Below, piece after piece: positions 18,128 through 26,972 of a stretch of DNA of 64,000 bases. How positions within the stretch are numbered: the first letter of the stretch is position 1; every line of letters starts with the position of its first letter. Where the stretch lies: positions 45,934-109,933 of the forward strand of contig JAHZFJ010000001.1 in NCBI GenBank assembly GCA_019421365.1, written 5' to 3'. Both the position numbers and the translations under genes were made by a program. The DNA is from Lachnospiraceae bacterium (GTDB lineage Bacteria; Bacillota; Clostridia; Lachnospirales; Lachnospiraceae). The notes under the pieces are model-generated. The model made no database searches. It was not told the DNA's origin and saw only the letters and a program-made list of their open reading frames with translations.

Positions 18128-18156
18128 AAGGCTGTCGTATGATTTACGACAGCCTT
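18128..18156 (+). terminator. Hairpin after the histidine kinase
   Basis: Perfect 12-bp stem AAGGCTGTCGTA (18128-18139) / TACGACAGCCTT (18145-18156). There is no T-run after it; the next gene's ribosome binding site follows instead. Confidence 0.55.
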
Positions 18157-18171
18157 ACTAGGGGAGGAGTT

Positions 18172-18204
18172 ATGAAAAAAATATTATCTATATTAAAAAG
18201 GTAG
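18172..18204 (+). pseudogene. Ten-codon orphan gene start (MKKILSILKR)
   Basis: An excellent ribosome binding site (GGGGAGGAG) and ATG begin a frame that stops after ten codons. The start looks like the N-terminus of a membrane or secreted protein. It is probably the 5' remnant of a deleted gene, in keeping with other deletions nearby at 19.5 and 21.6 kb. A tiny peptide cannot be excluded. Confidence 0.4.
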
Positions 18205-18342
18205 TTGTTCCTTTGATGTATATAGAATACCATTCAAATGTGTAGGATTTATGGAACGAAAGTGAAGTTTATGTGAACGATATGTAACTTTTTATCGAGA
18301 GGGTTAATCGAATTATTTTTGGGATTAAGATCAACAATCCAT

Positions 18343-18378
18343 TTCTTAAAGACTTCTTAATAACTTCCTTGTTATGAT
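18343..18378 (+). promoter_or_regulatory. Promoter with three 11-bp-phased direct repeats (response-regulator type)
   Basis: TTCTTAA at 18343 and 18354 and TTCCTTG at 18365 are spaced exactly 11 bp apart. They end at a good -10 (TATGAT, 18373-18378), while no consensus -35 exists at the right distance. This is the layout of an OmpR/PhoB-type activated promoter, and it lies about 60 bases before the YfjL-like gene and just after the two-component system. Confidence 0.6.
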
Positions 18379-18436
18379 AGATATATTCAAAGTTTTAAAG
18401 AATGTATGAAACAAGTGAAGGAGTGATTTTATAAAG

Positions 18437-19195
18437 ATGAAGAAGTTTATCATAATAGGAATAGGATTTCTATTGTTGGTATTTGTAATATCGGCAATAA
18501 ATAGTTTTAAGGGTAATCCTATTTCTAAATTATTAGCAAAGAAGGCCGCCGGAAGGTATATAGAAGAACAGTATAGTAATTTAGATTTAGAGATAAAAAA
18601 GTCATATTATAATTTTAAATTTAAGCACTATGGTGTAGTTGTTCAATCGAATACGAGTGAAGATACTTGTTTTACAATATATACAGATGAGTTAGGTAAC
18701 ATTGATCATGATGATTATGAGAATATGGTTGTTAATAACTTTAATACATGGATAAGGTTAAACCAGGAGCTTGATGAAAGAGCTAACGAGTTAATAAGTA
18801 GTAAACTAGATTATACATTTGATACAGTTTCTATAAAATTCTTTGAAAATAGTAAAAATAATCAAGACTTATTAAAATTACAAAAAGACATGAAACTCAA
18901 TATAAAGAACCCGCCACTTCCTCTAGAACTGTATGTTGTCGTCTTTACAGAAGAAGTCTCTTACTCAAAGATTGCTGAAGTTGCAAAGGCTATTGAAAAA
19001 GTTTTGAAAGATCATAGCATACCTATTGAGTCATATAGTGTAAGGCTTATACCAATGTCAGATAAACCAAAGAATGAGAATGAAGCAGTTTCTTGGGTGA
19101 ATTCAATAGCTGTAAATAATTTTCCTGATGAGTTAATGTCTGAGAAAAACTTACCAGATGTAATGGAAGAGTATGAATTAAGTAATTGGAATTGA
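18437..19195 (+). CDS. YfjL-like membrane-anchored protein
   Basis: A 252-residue protein with an N-terminal TM anchor (about 4-22) and an extracytoplasmic domain that begins AAGRYIEEQYSNLDLEIKK and contains YNFKFKHYGVVVQS, a pattern I associate with the YfjL-like family. A GAAGGAG site lies upstream. It precedes the remnants of an ABC transporter and lies behind a promoter with response-regulator-like repeats, so it probably belongs to the same stress regulon. Confidence 0.6.
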   Translation: MKKFIIIGIGFLLLVFVISAINSFKGNPISKLLAKKAAGRYIEEQYSNLDLEIKKSYYNFKFKHYGVVVQSNTSEDTCFTIYTDELGNIDHDDYENMVVNNFNTWIRLNQELDERANELISSKLDYTFDTVSIKFFENSKNNQDLLKLQKDMKLNIKNPPLPLELYVVVFTEEVSYSKIAEVAKAIEKVLKDHSIPIESYSVRLIPMSDKPKNENEAVSWVNSIAVNNFPDELMSEKNLPDVMEEYELSNWN

Positions 19196-19211
19196 AGGGG
19201 GAAAAATAAAC

Positions 19212-19718
19212 ATGAAGAATATAATTATTGAGGCAAACGATTTATGTAAGAGTTATGCTAACAATGGTATGCAAAATCATGTATTGAATCATATTGACTT
19301 AGAGATCTATGATGGAGATTTTACTGTAATAATGGGGAGTTCGGGTTCTGGTAAGTCAACACTTCTGTATACTTTAAGTGGAATGGACCAGGTGACATCA
19401 GGTGAGGTTTGGTATAAAGGCGAAGATATAACAAAGAAGAAGGAGAAAGGTTTGTCATATCTAAGAAGAAAGGACTTTGGCTTCATATTTCAACAAATCC
19501 ATCTTGTATCCAACTTATCACTTTTTGAAAATGTCAGCAGATACCGTGTATTAATAGTAAACGAGTTTCAACGAGCCAGAGAGAATATCGTAATATGGTG
19601 TTTTTCTTTGCATATGAACCAGATAAACAGATGTATCAGTTCTTTGATGACAAAGAAAATGATATTGTTCCAGGACCAGGAGAAATCTATCTTCCTAAAG
19701 CGTTGGAACAGAAATTAG
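19212..19718 (+). pseudogene. Truncated MacB/LolD-type ABC ATPase, joined out of frame to permease
   Basis: Residues 1 to about 107 are a normal N-terminal half of an ABC ATPase: Walker A MGSSGSGKST and the Q-loop FGFIFQQIHLVSNLSLFENV. From about 19535 the frame no longer encodes ATPase sequence; it reads permease DNA out of frame and stops at 19718. The signature motif, Walker B and H-loop are all missing, so the product cannot hydrolyse ATP in the normal way. A GGGGG site precedes the ATG. Confidence 0.8.
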
Positions 19719-21643
19719 ATTGTAAAATAGGTGATAAAATCAAGTTTGCTACTGGTTATGGGGAGGAGAGTTTTACAATAACTAGATTCTTCGAGGAACC
19801 TTTTATTGGAGCAGAGCTAGTAGGTTATAAGAATGTACTGATTAATCAAGAGGATTTTAATCGTCTTAGAGAAAACACAGAAAAAGCTTATACTAACATG
19901 GAAACTATTCATGTATTTATCAAAGAAGAGATCAAAAATCAAGATAACTACAAGGAAAGTAAGGTATTAGATAAAATCAATAAACAGACCGGAATACAGA
20001 ATGCTTGCGTTACCTCTTTGACAGTATCCGAAGCTAAGAGTTTAACATTAATGATGGATAATATTCTTAGTGTAATCGTATCTTGTTTTGCAATTTTATT
20101 ATTAATAGTAGTATTAATCGTTATAAGTTATAATGTAAGCAGCAGTATTGAGATGGAGTATGTAAGGTTTGGAATTCTGAAATCACAAGGTTTTTCCAAT
20201 GGTTTGATTCGTATGAGTCTTGTTCTACAATATATATTGGAAGGTATTGTAGGAACTGTTCTCGGTCTGGTTGGTAGTGTTTATACTACTAATCTGCTTG
20301 GAAATGAGTTTGTTTCACTAACAGGGTTGATATGGAATGGAAAAGTTGAAGTAGCATTAAGTATCGTGTTATTATTTATAGTACTTTTTACATTTTTAAA
20401 AACAAAGAAAATAGCAAATATATCACCAGTTCAGGCGATTTCTCTTGGACATGAAGCGGTTTATTTTAAGGGGAGAATGGATCTTTATGTTGATAAGATG
20501 AAACATATACCACTTAGTATGAAACTAATTATTAAATCTGTTGTTTCTAATATGAAAGAATATATAAGTACTTTGTTTGTAATTATCCTTTTGACAACAT
20601 TTACAATTATGGCAACTTCAATGAATCAGTTAACTGAAGATGAAAATCTTAATTCTATGGTTGGAACCTTAGACTCCCATATAACAGTACGTATTGCATT
20701 AGAAGAGTTGCGGCCATTACTAGTGGATATAAGAAAAACAATAGAAGAAAAAACTAGTATTACCAAGGAGCATTCAACTACCAATGCTTACTTTATGGTA
20801 GATGGAACACAATTTCTTGGTAGAGTTATTGATCATACGGATGGAGTGCTACTTCCTGCAATAGAAGGAAAAAATCCTGAGTTTGATAATGAAATTACTA
20901 TTACTGAAGTTATGAAAGATGAGTTAGATAAAGATATTGGCGACACGGTGATCATTGATAATAGTGGTGTTCAAAGAGAATATCTAATCGTTGGTATTAG
21001 TAAGAATATGAACGATTTAGGTCGAAACTTTACAATTTTATTAGAGGGTGTCCACAAGATGAATACAGAATTCAATATTATGAATATTAGTTTTTGTGTA
21101 GAAGATGATTCAAAAGTTGAGACTATAGTAACGGCATTAAAGACACAGCTTCAAGCATATGAAAACGAAATAAGTGTTACCAATGACTTAAAAGAAATAG
21201 ATTCCACAAATGAAACGATTCGTATGGTTATCATGGGGGTTACGATGGCGATTTATCTAATTAGTCTATTATTTATTGCAATTGTAATTGGAATGATATG
21301 CAAGAAAGCATATTTGAGAGAAAAAGTTGACTTAGGTATCTACAAAGCGGTTGGATTCACTACAGGAAGTTTACGTCTACAATTTAGTTTTCGATTTGCT
21401 ATGGTTGTTCTTATTGGAACTATTCTTGGAACAGTACTTAATATACTAACCAATGACATGTTAATGAGTGATATGCTTTATAGCATAGGGATTACACATT
21501 TTCACACCAATTATACTGTGTGGAATATATTGATTCCTTGTTTGTGGATCTGTACATGTACGTTTGTCTATGCATGGTTAGCATCAGGAAAAATCAAGAG
21601 AGTTTCTTGTAGAATGTTAATTCAAGAAAAATTACTACGCTAG
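19536..21643 (+). pseudogene. N-terminally truncated FtsX-like ABC permease
   Basis: From about 19536 this frame encodes the middle and C-terminus of a large MacB/FtsX-type permease; the first in-frame ATG is 19595, without a ribosome binding site. Visible parts are a soluble domain (PGPGEIYLPKALEQKL, IGDKIKF), a three-helix FtsX block (about 20056-20400), a second soluble domain and a final three-helix block (about 21220-21600). The N-terminal TM helix and part of the first outer domain are gone, deleted together with the C-terminal half of the ATPase. The remaining frame of about 680 codons is intact, so the event may be recent. Confidence 0.8.
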
Positions 21644-21932
21644 TTTTTCCCTTTATAAAGACTATAGTGTAGAAGAGATATTTGATAATGAGTTTAATTA
21701 TTATATAGAGAATTACGATGCAGAAGTATCGGACTTGAATACTTGCAATGGATATAATTATAAAACAATTTCATATATATCTGACGAATATACGATTATT
21801 GATGGGTTTGCTGTAATACAAAAAGGAGATTATATTGTTACTATTAATATTAGCCAAAGTGCCTTGAACGAAGATGATTCCATTGATGATGCAGTGCAGT
21901 TTGTATTAAACAATATAACGGTTATGAAATAA
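21642..21932 (+). pseudogene. C-terminal fragment of an unknown gene
   Basis: An open frame of 96 codons starts at the permease stop codon and has no start codon with a ribosome binding site; the first candidate is a TTG at 21735. It encodes an acidic, tyrosine-rich segment (e.g. SLYKDYSVEEIFDNEF) ending in DDAVQFVLNNITVMK. It looks like the 3' end of a gene whose 5' part was deleted, the third truncation in this region. Family not recognised. Confidence 0.5.
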
Positions 21933-21933
21933 A

Positions 21934-22162
21934 AAGAAGGGGCTGTTGCAAATACAGTCTGCTATAATGTTATTTAAACTAAATACATTCACACATCAGT
22001 AAAAAAACAAATTTTCTTCGCTGAATGCCATCTAGTGAACATAAATGTTCACATATGGCAAACATCAAAGAAAATTTGTTTTTTTGATGTTGCATTTCAT
22101 GGTATTTAGTTTTAATAACATAGCTAGTTTACTATTTAGAAATTTTGCATCAGTCCCTTCTT
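21934..22162. repeat. 229-bp nested palindrome, MITE-like
   Basis: Almost the whole element folds on itself. The outer arms are AAGAAGGGgCTGtTGCAAA (21934-21952) and its complement at 22144-22162, with two mismatches. Next come TGTTATTTAAACTAAATAC and its near-complement, then ACAAATTTTCTT / AAGAAAATTTGT, and a centre built of TGCCAT...ATGGCA around TGAACAT/ATGTTCA. The outer arm resembles terminal repeats of IS6-like elements (inference). There is no reading frame inside. It could also act as a terminator. Confidence 0.7.
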
Positions 22163-22249
22163 GGTTCAACTAAGTAATTACGTGAAATTAGCCGATGTAT
22201 AATATAGATGGATTAGCATAGATTATGTGCAGACCGCAACAAGAACGCA

Positions 22250-23530
22250 GTGGTGTTCTTGAATTATGAAAGCAAGGATGCGATGTTTATGGATATACTA
22301 GAATATTTTAAAAAGAAAAATGGTGAATTATCTTCGAATGAAGTGATTCACCCATTTGCATATAAAGATAATACGTTCAAATATAGTTATTGTTTTGGTC
22401 TTGGTGTATTGGCGTATGGTACCGTTAAGAGCATGAGAGAGTTGTTAGAAGAATATCAAAAGATTCTTACTAGTATGAAACTGCCAGCCTCCTATTCTGG
22501 TAAGATTGTTGAAGATATGAATAATAATTTTGACTATAAAATTAATGATGTATTTACAATGTTAGACACAAAAGAGAAGCAGTACACATTCGCAGCGGAT
22601 TTATTAAAGCTTTGTAATTACTCATTATGGTCGGAAGATTACGCGAAAAAGGTTTGCCAGAATTACTTTGCTATCTTCAAATTCACGAGTGAAGAGAAGG
22701 AATTCTTCTTGCAGTACAATGAAGCTGCACGTAAGAAGGATACGCAAGAAGCAATTGGACTATATCACAAGTTTATCAAAGATGGCTATACCGTAAGCTA
22801 TAATTTATTAAAATATATATGTGAAGATATTCTCATTGAAGATACCTATGATAATCTGATATTGAATACTGGAGAAAAATTCATTATAGATAAACCTTCT
22901 AAAATTCATGGACAGATTGCAGTTACTAATGGCTCGGCACTAATTATTAAAAATTGTGAAGTTAGCATTAATGGCAGCATAATGGTGGATGGCGGAAGAA
23001 TTGTAATAGATACTGTTAAGTTGACTGTAGAAGATTGTAACAGTGATACGTTGATCCACATCAGTAATACGGCAAAAGTTAATGTAAGTACGTTGGAATT
23101 GAATTGTAATTTTAAGTGTGGTGCTATCTGGCAAAATAGAGGTTGCCTTACTATAGACAATGCTACTGTATTAAATACAGACCTGGCACCTGCTATACGC
23201 TTTACAGGTGATTCACTTATTATGAATGGAACAACACTTGCAGATTGTTTAGTAGGTGGCATTCGAGTGAAAGAAAATGGCCGATTAGTTGTTGATGATT
23301 GCGATTTTTATCATTGTAAGGAAGAACATGGTGGAGCAATCTATTCGAATTCTTTATCTGATTCAAGAATAACTAATTCTAGATTTACCAATTGTATAGG
23401 TAAATATCTTGGTGGAGCAATTTATTTTGAATATGAAAAATATGGGCAAAAGGTCTATCGCTGCGAATATAATGATTGTCTACCAGAAGATAGTGTTGTC
23501 TTCAATACATGTGAGGAGGAAAGATTATGA
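22250..23530 (+). CDS. Helical (TerB-like?) domain + right-handed beta-helix protein A
   Basis: A 426-residue protein with no signal peptide or TM segment, so probably cytoplasmic. Residues about 1-200 are helical, with a segment FAADLLKLCNYSLWSEDYAK resembling TerB-type bundles (tentative). Residues about 205-426 are parallel beta-helix coils with short repeated strands and motifs NGSIMVDGGRIVID, HGGAIYSN and LGGAIYFE. The GTG at 22250 lacks a clear ribosome binding site; ATGs at 22283 or 22289 follow AAGGA and may be the true start. It overlaps its paralogue (23527) by 4 bases. Function unknown. Confidence 0.65.
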   Translation: MVFLNYESKDAMFMDILEYFKKKNGELSSNEVIHPFAYKDNTFKYSYCFGLGVLAYGTVKSMRELLEEYQKILTSMKLPASYSGKIVEDMNNNFDYKINDVFTMLDTKEKQYTFAADLLKLCNYSLWSEDYAKKVCQNYFAIFKFTSEEKEFFLQYNEAARKKDTQEAIGLYHKFIKDGYTVSYNLLKYICEDILIEDTYDNLILNTGEKFIIDKPSKIHGQIAVTNGSALIIKNCEVSINGSIMVDGGRIVIDTVKLTVEDCNSDTLIHISNTAKVNVSTLELNCNFKCGAIWQNRGCLTIDNATVLNTDLAPAIRFTGDSLIMNGTTLADCLVGGIRVKENGRLVVDDCDFYHCKEEHGGAIYSNSLSDSRITNSRFTNCIGKYLGGAIYFEYEKYGQKVYRCEYNDCLPEDSVVFNTCEEERL

Positions 23531-25380
23531 TTCAAACAGATATATTAACCAAATTCAATCGTAAGAAAAAGTCCTTCCTATCACCAAAGCACCCGATGTT
23601 TGTAGAAGATATAGAACAAAAAATATCATATTGTGCAGGTGTTTTCGACCATGCAGGTATTAATAAGTTAAATAGTACTCTTACTAATTATGAATTGGAA
23701 CGTTTGATGGTTAAGGGATTAGGGCTTGAGCCTAAGCAGATTGCAAAAGTCATTCGTCAAGCTACAGATGACACCAGATTAACGGGCAGTTTGTTAAGGA
23801 ATATGAATGAGCCATTAAAGAAATATCTTTTTCTTATGGATCTGATTCATGTGAGTTTGCGTAAAACTCCTCTTTCAGAAGAAGAGATAGAGTCAATAGA
23901 ACGTTATCGAATATTATTCAAGGTACCAGAAGATATACTTTCGTTACTGTGGCAATTCATTCAAGCTAGCTATGAGAGTGATATGGAACAATGTAATCGA
24001 CTTTTCTCTTCTATGAGAAAGATTGATTTACCATTAACTATGACAGAGTTGAAATATTATATGCCAGATATGGAGTATATAACAGAAATTGAGAATAAAT
24101 CTGTCTTGCCAGGAAAAGAAACAAGAATCGTTGATGCTTGCATAGTGAAAGATAAGTTAATCGTCCCTAAGGAAGGTACGTTGATATTAGATCATGCGGT
24201 TATCTACCTTCATGGATCTATAATAGTAGATGGTGGGACTTTAGTAATTCGGGATACAACTATCATTAATAAGTCAGATAGGAGTAGTGCATTAATAGAA
24301 ATAAAGAGCTACTCTGAGGTTCAGATAACAAATTCTATTTTAGATTGTCGTTATACTGGAAGTGCGATTAATCAAAAGAATGGAAATCTTTCAATTATAG
24401 ATTCCAAAATATATCATACCACTAAAAATAGTGCGATAAAGTTTTGGGGAAATCAAATAGAAGTTAATAACTGTAGTTTTCACAAATGCTATACAGTCGA
24501 GAATGGAGCTGCAATTCAGATTCAACAAGGACGTGGTTGTGTAACCAATTCTACATTTAAGAAGTGTGAAGCTAAGAATGGAGGAGCTGTTTATGTTGGA
24601 TCAGATATTATGATAACATGCTGTTCGTTTAAGCATTGCTATGCTTTAGAACATGGTGGTGCAATTTTCTATAATAATGAAGTGAAATCCAATGTTATGG
24701 ACTGTCAATACATTGAATGTTATCCACAAGGAGAAGAGATCATACAGTATATACATGGACAGGGTGAAAAAGTAATTGATAGGGATTTCAAAGTTCGTAT
24801 CTCATCGATAATTGATGTACCTATACGAGTAACAGAATTAGGAATCCTTAGTTTTAATCATGTAGTGGTTTATTTAAGACAACAAGTGCAAAGTAAAGGT
24901 ATATTAGAGATTAAGGGATCAAGAATAATCGCAGATGGATTAAAACAAAGGGATATGTTTGATATTAGCCGATCAAGGGGCTGTGTAGTTGATCGTTCTG
25001 AATTTGATGGGAGAGCAGTTAATGCGGGATTTCGAGCAACAGGTAGTAGAATGATAGTGGTTCATTCAATCTTTCGTAATATTAAGAGCGGGCGTGCTAT
25101 ATATGATGCTTTGGAACCAAAGATATCAGATACGATTTTCACATACTGCCAAGATGGAGCAATTTATTCATGCTCAGGAGTAATTTCCAAGTGCAAATTC
25201 ATTAATTGTAGACAAAAGAGCGGTGCAGGTATTATTATGTATGGTTCTAGAGGAGAAATTAAAGAATGCAGATTTGTTCGATGCATCTCAGAGTACAGTG
25301 GTGGTGCTATTGATAAATCAGGTGGTCATAGAATAGAGAAATGTGAGTTTAAAGATTGTAAACCTAACAATATAGCTTAA
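23527..25380 (+). CDS. Helical (TerB-like?) domain + right-handed beta-helix protein B
   Basis: A 617-residue paralogue of the preceding protein, again without a signal peptide. The helical N-terminus (about 1-190) includes YLFLMDLIHVSLRKTPLSEE, then FKVPEDILSLLW, TerB-like in rhythm. The beta-helix begins near residue 200 with LHGSIIVDGGTLVIRD, matching the paralogue, and has about twice as many coils, with NGGAVYVG, HGGAIFYN, GAGIIMYG and GGAIDKS. GAGGAAAG precedes the ATG, which overlaps the upstream stop (ATGA). Translational coupling and shared architecture suggest the two proteins work together. Carbohydrate binding or a scaffold is possible; not established. Confidence 0.7.
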   Translation: MIQTDILTKFNRKKKSFLSPKHPMFVEDIEQKISYCAGVFDHAGINKLNSTLTNYELERLMVKGLGLEPKQIAKVIRQATDDTRLTGSLLRNMNEPLKKYLFLMDLIHVSLRKTPLSEEEIESIERYRILFKVPEDILSLLWQFIQASYESDMEQCNRLFSSMRKIDLPLTMTELKYYMPDMEYITEIENKSVLPGKETRIVDACIVKDKLIVPKEGTLILDHAVIYLHGSIIVDGGTLVIRDTTIINKSDRSSALIEIKSYSEVQITNSILDCRYTGSAINQKNGNLSIIDSKIYHTTKNSAIKFWGNQIEVNNCSFHKCYTVENGAAIQIQQGRGCVTNSTFKKCEAKNGGAVYVGSDIMITCCSFKHCYALEHGGAIFYNNEVKSNVMDCQYIECYPQGEEIIQYIHGQGEKVIDRDFKVRISSIIDVPIRVTELGILSFNHVVVYLRQQVQSKGILEIKGSRIIADGLKQRDMFDISRSRGCVVDRSEFDGRAVNAGFRATGSRMIVVHSIFRNIKSGRAIYDALEPKISDTIFTYCQDGAIYSCSGVISKCKFINCRQKSGAGIIMYGSRGEIKECRFVRCISEYSGGAIDKSGGHRIEKCEFKDCKPNNIA

Positions 25381-25403
25381 AAAATCGGGCATACCGTAAA
25401 TTA

Positions 25404-25493
25404 AAAAAGACAATCTATCATATGATTTGTGCGTGGAATATGGATATATAATATCCGTAAATTCCATGTTCAAACTATGAAGATTGTCTTTTT
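25404..25493. terminator. Bidirectional nested terminator between convergent genes
   Basis: Outer stem AAAAAGACAATCT (25404-25416) / AGATTGTCTTTTT (25481-25493), with an inner palindrome around GGATATATAATATCC flanked by GGAAT/ATTCC. It serves the + strand beta-helix gene and the - strand corC-like gene. Confidence 0.8.
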
Positions 25494-25536
25494 ATTTACA
25501 TGTAAATGTATTTATAATTTAAAATCGATTACCAAT

Positions 25537-26820
25537 CTATTCTGTAGTAGGTAATACTACAATGTGTACTTTATCAATACGGTTTTTATCAACTGCATCA
25601 ACTGTATAGATTACGTGATCATCTTCAACTGTTTCCCCTTGAGAAGGAAGATGGTCTAATAATCCGATTATGTGACCGGCAATTGAATCATAATCATCGG
25701 ATTCAATATGAAGGCCAATAATTTCGTTAATATCATTAAGCTTGGTATTACCATCTGCTATAAATTCATTCTCGCTAATGCATTGAATAGAGTCTTCCTC
25801 ATCAGAATCATATTCATCACGAATATCACCAACGATTTCCTCAATTAAATCCTCTAATGTAAGTAAACCGGCAGTTGCACCGTACTCATCTAACACGATA
25901 GCAAGAGGTATCGAATCTTTTTTCATCTCTACGAATAATTCAGAAGTCTTCTTGTATTCATATGTGAAGTAAGGATCTCTCATGATATCCTTCAAACGGA
26001 AGTCTTCTTTTTTACCTTGATAGAAAAAGACGTCTTTTAAGTTGACAATACCAACAATATTGTCTCTTGTCTCTTGATAAACAGGCATTCTCGTGAATTT
26101 TTCAATTAAGAATGTATTAACAAGTTCATCATAAGTAAGATCGATATCTGCAAATTCCATATCGATACGAGGTACCATCACGTCTTTTGCAAGTGAATCA
26201 CCAAAATCAACAACATTGGTTATCATTCTACGTTCTTCACTTTCAATAATACCCTCTTCATGACTTACATCAACTATAGTACGGAGTTCATTTTCTGTTA
26301 TAGCAGAAACTCTTTTATTAGGATCAACACGTAACAGACGAAGTATCGTTAGTGAAATTCGATTCACAATATAGATAACCGGTGTTAACAGTTGAGTTAA
26401 AAAGTAAATAACTCCTGCATATTGTAAAGAAAGTTTCTCGGCATGAATAGTTGCTAGTGTTTTAGGTGTTATTTCACCAAATATTAAAATCATGATAGTA
26501 ACAATACCAGTTGCAATACCAGCACCAACACTTCCAAAATGATCAATTGCAAGAGAAGTAGCAATTGAAGAAGCGGATAGGTTTACAACGTTGTTACCAA
26601 TTAAGATTGCGCTTAGCATCTTAGAAGGGTCTTCAATAAGTTTTACGACTGTTTTTGCGCCTTTTACATTCTCATCAGCTAAACTTCGAATACGTAATTT
26701 GTTTATTGTTGTTAAAGAAGTTTCTGCAGAAGAGAAAAAGCAAGAAAGTAGTAGTAGAATTAGTAAAATAATAATCTGCGTGACATCACTCGGGTCCAAA
26801 GTATCATCTCCATTTTTCAA
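25537..26820 (-). CDS. CorC/HlyC-family (CNNM) membrane transport protein
   Basis: A 427-residue inner-membrane protein with the usual order: a CNNM/DUF21 domain with about four TM helices (10-190; SCFFSSAETSLTTINK is the family signature), a pair of CBS domains (about 205-330; VMVPRIDMEF, LAIVLDEYGATAGLLTLEDL) and a C-terminal CorC_HlyC domain (about 340-425). Members take part in magnesium or other divalent-ion homeostasis; the older hemolysin label is misleading. GGAGAT precedes the ATG on the - strand. Confidence 0.92.
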   Translation of the reverse strand: MKNGDDTLDPSDVTQIIILLILLLLSCFFSSAETSLTTINKLRIRSLADENVKGAKTVVKLIEDPSKMLSAILIGNNVVNLSASSIATSLAIDHFGSVGAGIATGIVTIMILIFGEITPKTLATIHAEKLSLQYAGVIYFLTQLLTPVIYIVNRISLTILRLLRVDPNKRVSAITENELRTIVDVSHEEGIIESEERRMITNVVDFGDSLAKDVMVPRIDMEFADIDLTYDELVNTFLIEKFTRMPVYQETRDNIVGIVNLKDVFFYQGKKEDFRLKDIMRDPYFTYEYKKTSELFVEMKKDSIPLAIVLDEYGATAGLLTLEDLIEEIVGDIRDEYDSDEEDSIQCISENEFIADGNTKLNDINEIIGLHIESDDYDSIAGHIIGLLDHLPSQGETVEDDHVIYTVDAVDKNRIDKVHIVVLPTTE

Positions 26821-26940
26821 TATAGTTTGTCTTAGTATAACATATTATGAAATATGTTCGTTATAAAATTTTTACAAAAGAATTATAAATTAAAATTAAT
26901 AAATTAAAAACAGTATAATGTATATGATTTACAAAACCTG

Positions 26941-26972
26941 AGATTTATAAAATCTAAGATTTATAAAATCTT
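26941..26972. repeat. Two tandem copies of AGATTTATAAAATCT
   Basis: AGATTTATAAAATCT (26941-26955) is nearly palindromic and repeats at 26957-26971, running into the 3' end of the HD-GYP gene. Probably a weak terminator or slippage duplication. Confidence 0.6.
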
